Assembly (NCBI RefSeq): GCF_030445035.2
Contig: NC_080702.1
Coordinates: 27,078,084 to 27,142,083 of the forward strand
Length of the DNA stretch: 64,000 nt
Origin: Dasypus novemcinctus
Taxonomy: Eukaryota > Chordata > Mammalia > Cingulata > Dasypodidae
Direction: 5' to 3'
Below the pieces are notes generated by a model, which made no database searches, had not been told where the DNA came from, and was given only the letters and a program-made list of their open reading frames with translations. This document shows positions 45,563 to 57,409 of this stretch, piece by piece. Both the position numbers and the translations under genes were made by a program. Within the stretch, counting starts at the first letter, position 1. Each line of letters starts with the position of its first letter.

Positions 45563-46231
45563 TTTTTATTTTCTTTGTATATTGAGGTTTATCGTTCATA
45601 CATGAATATCCATGAACAATAAGTGTATAGTGTAACTTGTCAACTTACAAAACAAACATGCATATCGTCATACAGAACTCCCATACCTCACCCCACCACC
45701 AGCACCTTGCATTGTTAGGAAACAATTGTTATAAACTATGAAAGAGCATTGTCAAACTATTACTACCAACTATTGACAGTATCTTATGTTTGGTGCACTT
45801 TTCCCCCAACTCACCTGGTTAATGGCACCCTGTATGAGTATTACATGTTTGTCATAGTTCATGAGAGAATGTTTTCATGTTTGTTCTAATAATCACAGTC
45901 CTTCCACCACAGGATTATACAGTGAATACCCTGCGTTATACAGCTCCATGCTTTGTACAATCCATTCAAAGTGTACACTCAGTGGCTCTCATATTCACGG
46001 AGTTGTGCCATCATTACCTCAATCAATTTTAGGATGTTTTCCTTACTCTAAAGGAAAATTCCCATACACCTTTAGAGCCCCCTCTTGCTGTCCCTTAGAA
46101 TTGATATAATATCTTCTTTGCCATTGCTGCAAACATATTACAATATTACTGTTAACTATATTCCATTAGTAACATTAGTTGTAATTTCCCCATGTATCAC
46201 ATATACTTAACACTGTAAAGGAAGAAGGGCC
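45563..46231 (-). mobile_element. L1 3'-UTR fragment inserted in the L1 above
   Basis: Same 3'-UTR type as 25,975-26,210 (aacaataagtgtatagt, aaaacaaacatgcat). The phrase cccattgattttt at its left recurs as ccactgatt at its right, so it is a separate insertion. Confidence 0.65.
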
Positions 46232-46240
46232 CCACTGATT

Positions 46241-46492
46241 GTTTTTTATCCTCCCCCGCCTTGGGGCTTTCTTGCTGTCTGCTCTCTCTGTCCATTTGCT
46301 GTGCGTTCTTCTGTGTCTGCTTGACTCCCTTTGTTGTGTCTTCTCGCCGCGCCAGCTCTCCACGGGCACAGGCTGTCAGCTCTCCGCAGTGCGCGGGCCA
46401 GCTTTGCCTTCACAAGGAGACCCCAGGACACAAACCCAGGGCCTCCTATACGGTAGATAGGAGCCCAATCGATTGAGCCACAGCTGCTTCCC
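46241..46492 (-). mobile_element. DAS-type SINE, short form
   Basis: Minus strand, about 250 bp; head caatcgattgagccacagctgcttccc. ccactgatt occurs at 46232-46240 and 46507-46515. Confidence 0.85.
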
Positions 46493-48220
46493 TTCTTTTT
46501 TTTTTTCCACTGATTTTTGTCAAGGGTGCCAAGTCCATTCAATGGAGAGAGAATACTCGCTTCAGTAAATGGTGCGGGGACAACTGGAAATGCACACGTC
46601 AAAGGATGAATATGTACCCCTCCTTCTCGCCGTATGTAAAATTTAACTCAAAATGGATCAACGATCTAAACAGAAGAGTTAATACTATATAATTCTTAGA
46701 AGAAAACATAGGGGCTATCTTCAGGACTTTAGGCAATAAATTCTTAGATTTTACACCAATAGCATGAGCAAGCAAACGAAAAACAGATAAATTGAACTTT
46801 GTCAAAATGGAAAATTTTTGTACATGAAACAACATGAAGAAATTGAAAAGAGAACCTACAGAATGGGGGAAATATTTGGACACCATATATCTGGTAAGGA
46901 TTAATATCCAGAATATATATTTTTAAAAAACCCTTACAACTCAACACAGACAAGCAACCCAATTTTTAAAAATGGGCCAAGGATTTGAATAGACATTTTT
47001 CTGAAGAAGATATACAAATGACCAATAAGCACAAGATGCTCAACATCATTAACCATCAGGGAAATGTGAATCAGAGCCACAATGAGATGCCACTTCACAA
47101 CCACTAGAATGGCTATTTTAGAAACAGAAAATAACAAGTATTGGCAAGGACACAGGGTAATAGGAACGCTTGTATTCTGTTGGTAGGAATATAAAATGGT
47201 GGAATACGTTTTGGCAGTTCCTCAGAAATTTAAACATAGAATTACCGTACGACCTAGCAATCCCAATCCTAGGTATATACCAAAAGGAATTGAAAGCAGC
47301 GACTCAAACCAATATGAGTCCCCAAGTATTCACAGCAGCATTATACACAGTAGCCAGAAAGTGGAAACAATCCAAGTGTCCATCAACAGATGAATGGGTA
47401 AACAAATGTTGTATCTCCATACAATAGAATATTAGTCATCTTTAAGAATGAATGGAGTTCTTGCTCTCTTAAGGTTTCATCCATTTTTGTCAGATAAGCC
47501 AGACACAAAATGACCTACATTGAATAATTCCACTTATGTAAAGTAACTAGAATATGCAAATTCATAGAGTCAGCAAGTAGCTAATGGGGTGTCCAGGACA
47601 GGGGGAGGGAGAATTGGGAATTATGCTTAATGGGTGCAGAATTAGTTTGGAATGATGAAAAAATTTTAGTAGTAGATTTTAGTGACAGTAGCCTGACATT
47701 GTGAATGTAATTAGTGCCACTGAATGGAATGCTTGAAAAATGGATAAAATGGGAAATCTTATACTGAATATATGTTACTGCAATTAAACATAAAAGGAGC
47801 CGGTCACTTGCTGGTTTGGAAAATTCTGAGCTCATCCAGATAGCACAAGATGAGAAAACATACCATTGTCTGAAGAACACCAGGGGTGTGACTGGACAAA
47901 CTTGTGTTGAAGAAATTAGTTACGTGGCTCACAGATCCCATCAACCCTCTTGGCATACACCAGGCAGAGATGGGGTCCTCCAGGAAAGGTCTGCGGAGAC
48001 CCTCTTGCCTGATGACAGGCACCCAATGAATTGTGCATGGGACCTACAGGTTCTTTTGAGAATTTTATACCAGCAGAGACATTGCCAGTCTGGACTGAAA
48101 GGGATAGAGAGGGAAGAAATGAAGGAAGAGACTGAGGGTCCAGTGGGTGGGAGCATCGCTGATACCAGAGGGCAAATCTGTGGGCACAAAGGTGAGAGCA
48201 CTGACCCAAAAAGTACTATT

Positions 48221-48619
48221 CTGGGGAGCAGATGTGGCCCAAGCGATTCGGCTCCCATCTACCACATGGGAGGTCCAGGGTTCAATTCCCGGGGCTTCCT
48301 GGCGAAGGTAAGCTGGACTGTGTGGTGAGCTGGCCTAAGCAGAGAGCTGGCCCACAAGGAGTGACGGCCCACGCAGGAGAGCTGGTGCAGCAAGATGACG
48401 CAATAAAGAGACACGGAGGAAAGACAATAAGAGACCAGCAGACCAGGGAGCTAAGGTGGCAAGAGATCTAGCACCTCTCTCCTACTCCCAGGATCAGTTC
48501 CCAGTGCTGCCTAAAGAGAAGAGAAGCGGACAAAGAAGAATGCACAACGAATGGACCCAGAAAGCAGTACAGCGAGGGGGGTGGGGTGAGAAATAAATAA
48601 ATGAATAAATCTTTTTTAA
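48221..48619 (+). mobile_element. Dimeric DAS SINE in MaLR internal region
   Basis: Two tRNA-like heads (ggggagcagatgtggcccaag at 48223; ggagctaaggtggcaagag near 48,447); aaagtactatt / aaagtatttt flanks. Confidence 0.87.
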
Positions 48620-48861
48620 GAAAGTATTTTCTCATGCCTTGGAGCTTAATGGCATTTTCCCTGATGGATTTTGGGCTTGCATGGGATTGGTGACTTCTTT
48701 TCTCCTTCCAATTTCTCCATCTGGAATTGCAATACCTATCTTCTGCCTGCACCACCATTGTATTTGGAAGCAGATTTTAAAAAATACTTTTCACAGGTCT
48801 ATAGATGGAGAGGAGTTTTGCTCCAGGATGGACCATACGCAGAGTCTGACTGATACCTGCT

Positions 48862-48945
48862 TTATTTTTTATTTTTTATATATTTTTAAAAGATACTTAG
48901 ATTACATAAATGTTACATAAAAATATAGGGATTCCCATATGCTGA
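48862..48945 (-). mobile_element. Short L1 3'-end scrap
   Basis: AT-rich piece (acttagattacataaatgtta) flanked by ctgatacctg at about 48,849 and 48,942, in MaLR internal sequence. Confidence 0.65.
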
Positions 48946-49109
48946 TACCTGATTTAGATAATGAGATTTGGAACTTTTTGAGCTGATATTTAGATGAGAT
49001 TTAGTACTTCCAGTTGCTGATGGGATGGTTAAGACTTGGGGATGTTGGGACGGGGTGCATGCACTTTGCATGTGGGATGGGCATGAATTTTGGGGTCCAG
49101 AAGGTGGAC

Positions 49110-49523
49110 TGTAGTGGGCTGATTAGTGTCTCCCAAAAATCTTTGTCTACCCAGAGACACAGACTGTGACCGTATTTGGAAATGGGTCTTTGCAGATGTA
49201 ACTAGTTAATACGAAGTCACACTGGATTGTGATAGGCCCTATGTCCAATGGCTGGTGGCTTATAAGAGAAAGGAGAGGGAAATTCAACACAGATGGGGAA
49301 GAAGGCTGTATGAAACAGAGGCAGCAATTGGAGTTTGGCAGCCACAAGTCAAGGAAGGCCTGGGGCCACCAGAAGCTGGACGAAGGAAGGCGTCCACCCC
49401 TACAGGCTTTGGAGGTGGTGTGGCCTGCTGATACCTTGCTTCAGAGTTCGAGCCTTGTTTTCTGTTACCAAGATTGTGATTGCGGTACTTTGTTACAGTA
49501 GCCCCAGGTAACTAGGTAATACA
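49110..49523 (+). mobile_element. MLT1-like LTR
   Basis: Typical MLT1 phrases in order: atttggaaatgggtctttgcagatg, ggcttataagag, agaggcagcaattggag, ccaccagaagctgga, ggtactttgttacagtagccc. Confidence 0.85.
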
Positions 49524-49554
49524 CCATGCTAACATTAATCAAAAGAAAGCTGGA

Positions 49555-49908
49555 GGGAAGCGGATGTGGCTCAAGCGCTTGAGCTTCCACCTACCACACG
49601 GGAGGTCCTAGGTTCAGTTCCCGGTGCCTCCTAAAGAAAACAAGGAAACAGTGAGCTGGTGCAATGGGATGGCATGGAGAGCTGACGCAACAAGATGACA
49701 CGACCAAGAGACACAAGGAGGAAAACACAATTAGAGACACAGCAAAGCAGGGAGCAGAGGTGGCTCAAGTGATTAGGTGCCTCCCTCTCACAGGAGAGGT
49801 CCCAGGTTCGATGCTGGTGCCTCCAAAAAGAAGACAAGCACACAGCAAACAGACACAGCAAGTGCAAACAACAAGGGGGCGGGGGGAGAAATAAATACGT
49901 TTAAAAAA
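49555..49908 (+). mobile_element. Dimeric DAS SINE, best-preserved dimer
   Basis: 354 bp. Head 1 starts gggaagcggatgtggctcaag (box A) with ggttcagttcc (box B) near 49,611. Head 2 starts cagggagcagaggtggctcaag near 49,747 with ggttcgatgct. Target duplication aaaagaaagctgga on both sides. Confidence 0.92.
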
Positions 49909-50435
49909 AAAAGAAAGCTGGAGTATTTATATGCAGACACTACTGTGTCAGAACAAGAAAAATAATCATGGGTTAAGATGGACATTATATAATGATGATT
50001 CTCCAAGAAGACATAGCAATCCTTAATTTATATGCACCTAACAACAGAGCATCAAAATATATGCAGCAAAAATTTATAGAACTGCAGGGAGAACTAGTCA
50101 AAAGCACTCTCACATTTGCTTCAACACCCCTTATTGGTAATTGCTAGGCCCAGCAGGTATAAAATCAGTAAGGGTATAGTTGAAATGAGCGCCAATAATC
50201 AACTGGATCTAACTGATATCTAAAGAATGCTTCCTCCAACAGGAGCAGAATACACGAATATTTACCAAGGTAAATTACATCCTGGGTCATAAAACACACT
50301 TTAGCAAATTAAAGAGAATAGAAATTATGCAGAATATGCTCTCAGACCACAATAATACACATCAATAACAGGATAGTAGAGAAGTCCCCATATATTTGGA
50401 GATTGAGCAACACACTTCTAAATAGCACATGACTC

Positions 50436-50843
50436 GGCCCAGTGGTTAGGGCGTCCGCCTACCACATGGGAGGTCCGCGGTTCAAACCCCGGGCCTCCTT
50501 GACCCGTGTGGAGCTGGCCCATGCGCAGTGCTGATGCGCGCAAGGAGTGCCCTGCCACACAGGGGTGTCCCCCGTGAAGGGGAGCCCCATGTGCAAGGAG
50601 TGTGCCCCGTAAGGAGAGCTGCCCAGCGTGGAAGAAAGCGCAGCCTGCCCAGGAATGGCGCCGCACACACGGAGAGCTGACGCAGCAAGATGATGCAACA
50701 AAAAGAAACACAGATTCCCGTGCCGCTGACAACAACAGAAGCGGACAAAGAAGACACAGCAAATAGACACAGAGAACAGACAACCGGGGTGGGGGGAGGG
50801 AAGGGAGAGAAATAAATAAATAAATAAATCTTAAAAAAAATAT
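50436..50843 (+). mobile_element. DAS-type SINE, first ~16 bases missing
   Basis: Starts at ggcccagtggttagggcg. Perfect 16-bp duplication aaatagcacatgactc at 50420-50435 and 50844-50859, the longest in the window; recent by that measure. Confidence 0.94.
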
Positions 50844-51303
50844 AAATAGCACATGACTCAAAGAAGTCTTGAGAGAAATTTAAAAATACTTTGAACTAAA
50901 TGGAAATGACAGTGCAACTTATCAAAATCTGTGGGATTCAACAACAGCAGTGCCTACAGGGAAATGCATAGCATTGAATGCATGTATTTAGAAAGGAAGA
51001 AAGTCCTAAAATCAATGCTAAGGTTCCACCTTATGAAACTGGAGAAATAAGAGCAATATACACCTAAAAGAAGCAGACAAAATAAATAATAAAAAATTAG
51101 AGCAAAACTCATGGAAAATGAAAACAGTGAGACAGTAGAGAAAATCAACTCAACCAAAAGCTGGTTCTTTGAAAAGTTCGATAAAATTGCTAACTGTCTA
51201 GCCAGGGTAACCAATGTAAAAATAGAGAAGACAGCAAATTCGTAGTATCAGAAATGAAAGAGGAGTTATCACTACTGATCCCAGGACATTAAGAGGGTAA
51301 TAA

Positions 51304-51650
51304 GAGAAGCAGATGTGGCTCAGGTGACTGGGCCCCCACCTACCACACGGGAGGTCGGGGGTTTGGATCCCGGTGCCTCCTAAAGAAGACAGTGAGCTGG
51401 CGCCTTGGGCAGGTGCTGCAAGATGATGCAACTAGAGATCCGGGGAGAAACATAATGAAAGACACAACAAAGCGGGGAGCAGAGATGGCTCAAATGATTA
51501 GGCACCTCTCTCCCAAGTCAGAGGTCCCGGGTTCAACTCCTCGTGCCTCCTAAAGGAATAAGTAAGCTGAACAGACACAGCAAGTGAAAAACAACAAAGG
51601 AGGTGGGGAGAAATAAATAAAATCTTTTTTTAAAAAAATAAAAAAATAAA
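51304..51650 (+). mobile_element. Dimeric DAS SINE
   Basis: Head 1 agagaagcagatgtggctcag, head 2 cggggagcagagatggctcaa near 51,473, A-rich tail. Confidence 0.88.
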
Positions 51651-51796
51651 AATATTTTGAATATCTCTATGCCCACACATTCGATATCTTATATGAAAGA
51701 TACAATCTACCAGAAGCTCATAGAAGGAGACTAGGCCCATGTGTACTAAAGAAATTGAATCAATAATTAACCTTCCAAAAAAGAAAGTCCACTCCA

Positions 51797-52245
51797 CTAT
51801 TTTCTTCTAAAAGTTTTAGAGTTTTAACTCTTAGGTTTAGATTATTGACTCATTTTAGAGTTAATTTTTTTTTTTATGGTGTGAGGTTGGGTCCACTTTC
51901 ATTCATTTACATGTAGATATTCAGTTTTCATAAGACTATTTTTTTGCGACTAATCTTTCCCCATTGAATGGGCTTGGTTCCCTTTTTGAAAGTCAATGAG
52001 CATAGATCTGTGGGTTTATTTCTGAATTCCCATTTCTGTTCCATTAATCTACATGCATCTCTTGTGCTAGCACCACATTGTTTTGATTACCGTAACTTTG
52101 TAATAAGTCGACATCGGGAAGTATGAGTGACCTTTGTTCTTCTTTTTAAAGGTGGTTTTGGCTATTCAGGGCCCCTTGCTCTTCCATATGAATTTGATCA
52201 TTGGCTTTTCTATTTCTGTAAAAAATAAGGCATTGGAATTAAAAA
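51797..52245 (-). mobile_element. L1 ORF2 C-terminal fragment
   Basis: Antisense of ORF2 end: ttgaatgggcttggttccc, gtgggtttatttctgaattcc, ccattaatctacatgc. Confidence 0.7.
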
Positions 52246-52860
52246 AAATATTTTTGGTAGAGAAGTTGTGGGTTTACAGAGCAATCACGCATAAAAACAG
52301 GATTCCCATATACCACTCCGCCACCACCTTACATTGGTGAGGAACATTTGTACAATTGATGGTAGCACTTTTCAAGAATTATACTTAAAAATACAACACA
52401 ATGGCAGCCAATATTTATTGAGAGACTCTATGTTCTAGGTACTATAGGAAGCAATTTAAACGGATTACCTCATTTAAAACACCAAATACACAGGCCTGTG
52501 AAACGGGTCCCATTATTTCTTTTCTAAATGTTAAATTAGAGAAGTTTTAAGTTTAGAAAAATCATGCAAAAACACAGCATTCCTATATATCCCCCAATCG
52601 TCGACACCTTGAGTTAGTGTGGCACCACTGCCACAACTGATGAAAGAACATTAAAATTGCTTCACAAACTACAGTCCACACCAGGTGTCTTTTTTCCCAT
52701 TTACCAATCTATTTTGACATCTTGTATTAGTATCAGGCATTTGTTACAATTCATGAAATAACATTCTTTATACTTACACTATTAACTATCGTCCACCGTC
52801 TACAACAGGGTTCACTATGTTACACAGTCCCATGCTTTACCTTTTAGTTTTTAAAATATC
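52246..52860 (-). mobile_element. L1 3'-UTR pieces
   Basis: Two L1 3'-UTR-like stretches (gagaagttgtgggtttacagag; gttttaagtttagaaaaatcatg) around a short unassigned segment at 52,390-52,520. Confidence 0.55.
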
Positions 52861-53590
52861 AATGTTATAAGTTACTCTGTTAACGCAAGATAACTATAAT
52901 AACAGTAAATCTGCTTTAGTCCTTGGTTACACTCCCCCCTTATTATTTTTTAAAGGTTTATTTTATTTATTTATCCCCCCGCCCTCATTGTTGGCGCTTG
53001 CTGTCTGCTCTCTGTGTCTATTTGCTGTGTGCTCTCTGTGTCTGCTCATCTTCTCTCTTTTAGAGGAACCATGAACTAAACCCAGGACCTTCCAGGCGGA
53101 AGAGAGGCGCTCAATTGCTTGAGCCACCTCAGCTCCCTGCTTTGCTGTGTCTCTCATTGACTTTCCTCTTTGTGTCTCCTTGTTGCGTCAGCTTACCACA
53201 CCAGCCCATCCGTGCCAGCTCACTGTCTAGTTCATCTTCTCCGGGAGACACCAGGAACCGAACCTGGGACCTCCCGTGTGGTAGGCAGGAGCTCAATCGC
53301 TTGAGCCACATCTCACCTCCCCTTGTTGATTCCTCAATCTTGAAGGATTTGGGATGATGTCCACTCTGACTGCTTTAGGCTAGAGGGGAGTTAGATGTTA
53401 TGGGGCAGATGCAAGGAATTGCTTTGCTTGCAGTTGAAGATGCGCCTTGATTTCGGGATGGGGCTGGTCCATCATCATCATTTTGTTTGTCCTGGACAAG
53501 CCCAAAGAACTGGAGAGAAGTCAGCTGCAACTCTGCTGAGTTTCAAGACTCAACTGGCACATGAGCAATCCAAATTTTTAAACCTCTGAG
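52850..53590. repeat. Unnamed repeat, copy 2, split by a dimeric SINE
   Basis: Counterpart of 25,500-25,900. Left part 52,850-52,944, right part 53,322-53,560. Confidence 0.6.
52945..53321 (-). mobile_element. Dimeric DAS SINE
   Basis: Minus strand, heads at about 53,065-53,140 (cccaggaccttccag) and 53,245-53,321 (cgaacctgggacctccc). Confidence 0.87.
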
Positions 53591-53880
53591 AAATCTATTT
53601 AACAGATATTATACAATGAAAATTATAGGCTCAAATAAAACGAGTGGAGGAATCACGATTAAGGGAATTATAAATGAGTATATCTACGTTATATTGGGGA
53701 AGTAGATTTTAATATATTCCCAAAAAGGGCCCACCGAGGGGCTGTTGATTTCATGAGGCTCTGTGGCTTGCCTGTGGTATCTGGACGACCCTAGAATTGG
53801 TTGGTCGTGCTGGAGGATGTGCTTACGCAGGCAGATTTCACAAAGTGCCGCGATAAACAAAGCCGCAGACAAAAGTGCTC
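53591..53880. other. Intergenic, no gene seen
   Basis: AT-rich; no repeat or exon recognised. Confidence 0.4.
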
Positions 53881-53948
53881 CCGAGGGCTGTTGGGATTTG
53901 ATTGAGATTTGATTGAATGTGTAAATTGCTTTAGGTAGTATTGATGTC

Positions 53949-54448
53949 TTTTTTTTTCTTTTTTAAAGATTTTTCCCCTCCCCCTCCCCCTGCCCTGCTG
54001 TTCTTGCTGTCTGTGTCCATTCCCTGTGTGAACTTCTGTATCTATTTCTCTTTTTGGTCTTCTCATCTTTCTCTTCTAGGATTCACCGGGATTCGATCCT
54101 GGGCACCTCTGATGTGGAGAGAGGTTCCCTGTCAATTGCGCCACCTCAGTTCCTGGTCTCTGCTGCGCTTCACCTTGACCCTCCCCTTCGTCCCTCTTTT
54201 TTGTTGCATGATCATCTTGCTGCGTGACTCACTTGCGCGGGCACTGGCTCACCACGCGGGCACTCACATACGCACTTGTTTCACCACGTGGGCACTCGTG
54301 CAGGCACTAGGCTCACCGTGTGGGCACTGGCTCACTGCTCAGGCACACTTTCTCTTCTTGTTTTTCACCAGGAGGTCCCAGGGATTGAACCCGGGTCCTC
54401 CCATATGGTTGGTGGAGGCCTTATCACTTGAGCCACAACTGCTTCCCA
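53949..54448 (-). mobile_element. Extended dimeric DAS SINE with internal 18-20-bp repeats
   Basis: 500 bp, the longest SINE here. Between its two heads (near 54,090 and 54,385) the unit gggcactggctcaccac-like repeats about five times (54,230-54,340). Its relative at 60,917-61,292 has two or three. Confidence 0.85.
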
Positions 54449-54714
54449 GTATGGACATCTTAAAGATAAGTCTTCTGGTCCTTGAATACAGGGTGTCTCT
54501 CCATTTATTAAGGTCTTTTTCAACAATGTTTTCTTGTTTTTGGTCTATAAGTCCTTGACATCTTTGATTATATTTACTCTAGATACTTTGCTTTTTTGGT
54601 TGCTACTGTAAGTGGAATTATCTTCTTGATTTCTTGCTTTATTTTTATTTCGTTTTGTTTTCCTGGATTTCCTTTTTGAATATTGCATTGCTGGTGTATA
54701 GAAACACTATTGAT

Positions 54715-54822
54715 TTTTTAAAAAAGTTATTTATTTTTTTAAGGTACTGGGACAGGGGATTGAACCTGGGACTTCCTGTGTGGGAGGCAGGAGCTCAACT
54801 GCTCGAGCCACATCCACTCCCC
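54715..54822 (-). mobile_element. Short tRNA-head SINE (monomer)
   Basis: About 108 bp; antisense head (attgaacctgggacttcctgt, caactgctcgagccacatcc). Confidence 0.78.
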
Positions 54823-54839
54823 ACTACTGATTTATTTTA

Positions 54840-55165
54840 TTGATTATTTACATTTTTAAAAATTAAAGTTAACAGATCAGAAAGAATGTTACATTAAAAA
54901 ACATAAAAAAAATAAAAAACATAAGAGGTTCCTGTATACCCCACTCCCCACCCTCTCACCCCACCATTTCCATAAATGGTACTTTTTTTGAAGATATATA
55001 CATGACACAGAAAATATTACATTAAAAAATATAAGAGGTTCCCATATACCCCCCACCCCCCACCCCACTCCTCCCACACCAACAACCTCCCCCATCATTG
55101 TGGCACACTCATTGCACTCAGTGAACACATTTTGGAGCACGGCTGCACTGCATGGTAATAGTTTA
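54840..55165 (-). mobile_element. L1 3' end, minus strand
   Basis: Two tandem copies of the terminal motif (catataagaggttcc.ataccccccac) suggest a duplicated or twice-inserted L1 tail. Confidence 0.7.
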
Positions 55166-55974
55166 CCCTGTATATTGATTTTTGAATGTTGATCTTGTAC
55201 TCTCCACTTTACTGAAGTCATTTATTAATTCTACTAACTTTCTTATAAATTCTTTGGAATTTTCTATAGGTTGCATCATATCATCTGCAAATAGGGATAG
55301 TTTTCCTTTTTCCTTTCCAATTTGGATGCCTTTTATTTCTTTTTTCTTGCTTAATTGCTCTGGCTAAAACTTCTAGTACAATGTTGAATAGCAGTACTGA
55401 CACCAGGCATCCTTATCTTGTTCCTGATCTTCCGTGGAATGCTTCACCTTTTTCACCATTAAATATAGCATGAGCTGTGTGTTTTTCATATATGTCCTTT
55501 ATCATGTTGAGCAAGTTCCTTCTATCTGTATTTTTCTGAGTATGTTTTAAACAAGAAAGGGTCCTCGATTTTGTCAAATGCCTTTTCTCTATAAACTGGG
55601 ATGATTATGTGGTTGTATTTCATTCTATTAATGTGGTGTATGATATTGATTGATTTTTTTATGTTGAATCACTCCTTCGTTCCTGGGGTAAATCTCACTT
55701 GGTGATGTACTGTTGGGTTTGGTTCTCTAGTATTTTATTCAGAATCTGTGTCTCTATATTCATAAGGGATATTTTCTTTTTTGCATTATCATTATCTGGC
55801 TATGGTATTAGGGTGATGCTGGACTTATAGAATGAGTTAAGAAGTCTTCCAACCTCCAGTTTTTTGGAAGGATTTGGGAAGGTTTGGTGTTAATTTTTCT
55901 TTGAAGATTTGGTAAAATTCACTGGTTAAGCCATTCAGTCCCGAATTCTTCTTTATTGGAAGGTTCTTCTTTCT

Positions 55975-56382
55975 CTTTTTTTAAAAGATTTATTTATTTA
56001 TCTTCCCTTCCCACCCCCATTGTCTGCTCTCTGTGTCCATTCGCTGTGTGTTCTTCTGCGTCCGCTTGCATTCTTGTCAGCGGCACCAGGAATCTGTGTC
56101 TCTTTTTGTTGCATCATCTTGCTGTGTCAGCTCTCCGTGTGTGCGGCGCCATTCCTGGGCAGGCTGCACTTTTTTGCACGGGACGGCTCTCCTTACAGGG
56201 CGCACTCCTTGCGTGTGGGGCTCCCCTACGCGGGGGACACCCCTGCGTGGCAGGGCACTCCTCGCGCGCATCAGCACTGCGCATGGGCCAGCTCCACATG
56301 GGTCAAGGAGGCCTGGGGTTTGAACTGTGAACCTCCCATGTGGTAGGCGGGCGCCCTATCCATTGACCCAAATCCGCTTCCC
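55975..56382 (-). mobile_element. DAS-type SINE, long form
   Basis: Minus strand, complete head (ccaaatccgcttccc), next to L1 ORF2. Confidence 0.9.
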
Positions 56383-57094
56383 AATATAATATATTTTTTA
56401 AGTTACCTTCCGCTAATGCAAAAGATACGAGTTTTCCATCTATGGAATATTTTGTTGTTGTTTTTACATAATTTTAAGTTGAGATTGTTTTACATACCAA
56501 TTTTGAGTTTTTTCACATACCGGTTTCAAGTTGTGCTTTTCTAGTCATTTCCTGATGGCCCCAGGTATGGCCAACGTCATGGTTCAAGGAGAAAGTCCTT
56601 AGCTGCCATCCGCAGGAGAGCAACCGTGGCTGCCGCCTGTGGGCACGCGCTGTGTTCTAACCCCTGCTGGCTCCTCTGTAGGCACAATCCACGCGCAGGC
56701 GGTGTCTGAGGGAAACTGGCCCTGGGTGCTCCTTAGAGCAGGGGGTGGCAGGCAGGGCTCCCCGGAGGCGTGTGCGGCCTGAGATGACCAGCAGAGGGCG
56801 CCAGAGCCCCCTGGCCCGACCCCCAGCAGGTGGCCGGCTCCTCACCTGTTCTAATCCACATTTCTGAGCCGGCCATCCAGAAACCACTTCTGGGAAACCA
56901 CTGCCTGGACTTGCTACCTTTGGAATAAAAGAGTATCCCCGGAAACAGAAGGGGCTTTTCTTGTTTCAGGGTTTGTGGAGCTTTTGGGGCTGGTATTTAA
57001 CTCAAGTCCCACCTGGATTGTCAATTTGTCCTCACGCAAGGCTCTGTTGGGCAGCTAAGGCTGTTCATTAAATGCTGCTTGGCGTTTTGTTTTG
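56383..57094. other. Unique island
   Basis: Mostly unique. 56,560-56,930 is GC-richer with CpGs. No exon recognised. Confidence 0.45.
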
Positions 57095-57143
57095 TTTTTC
57101 CGTTTTGTATTGTGGCAAAAGTCACATAATACCAAATCAACCT

Positions 57144-57307
57144 TTAAAAAATTTTTTTAAGTTTATTTCTCCCCCTCCTCGTTGTTTGTTTGCACTCATT
57201 GTCTGCTCGTTGTGCGCTCGCCTGGTTTTTAGGAGGCACCGGGAACTGAACCTGGGGCCTCTCGTGTGGGAGGGAGGCGCCTAATCACAGGAGCCACCTC
57301 TGCTCCC
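57144..57307 (-). mobile_element. Intermediate SINE (one head plus short tail)
   Basis: About 164 bp; head near 57,232-57,307 (gaacctggggcctctcgtg); atcaacc repeats on both sides. Confidence 0.82.
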
Positions 57308-57409
57308 GAGATCAACCGTTTTAAAGTGAATAATTCAGTGGCATTTAGTACGTCCACAATGTTGTGCAACTGCCACCTCTACGCAGTTCCAAAACGTTTT
57401 TCATCACCC

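Larger units (their letters stand above)
45319..47805 (+). mobile_element. Second L1 copy, 5'-truncated, plus strand
   Basis: Starts within ORF2 (ccagaagccatttttgcaaa) and runs through EINPHIY, then after two insertions the phrases of the old-L1 3' part (cctagcaatcccaatcctaggtatatac, ggaaacaatccaagtgtccatc) to an A-rich end. Old family, many breaks. Confidence 0.75.
47806..49523 (+). mobile_element. MaLR element: internal region plus 3' LTR (MLT1-like)
   Basis: 47,806-49,109 resembles THE1/MST/MLT-type internal sequence (gattggtgacttcttttctcc, caccaccattgtatttggaag). The LTR at 49,110-49,523 follows (tgtagtgggctgattag to taataca). No 5' LTR seen. Old and broken, with a SINE and an L1 scrap inside. 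Confidence 0.7.
49920..51795 (+). mobile_element. L1 ORF2 5' part (endonuclease region), plus strand
   Basis: Pieces such as ILNLYAPNNRASKYMQQKF, ITSWVIKHTLANSKRIEI and a TKSWFFEKF-like stretch near 51,160 match L1 ORF2 endonuclease. Broken by stops, and by SINEs at 50,436 and 51,304. Confidence 0.75.
53881..55974 (-). mobile_element. L1 ORF2 RT region, minus strand, with insertions
   Basis: Antisense ORF2 phrases: attgctttaggtagtattga, ttgcatcatatcatctgcaaatag (reverse of the RT active-site region), aattgctctggctaaaacttc, ttgtcaaatgccttttctc, gttaagccattcagtccc. Interrupted by two SINEs and an L1 3' end. Confidence 0.8.
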
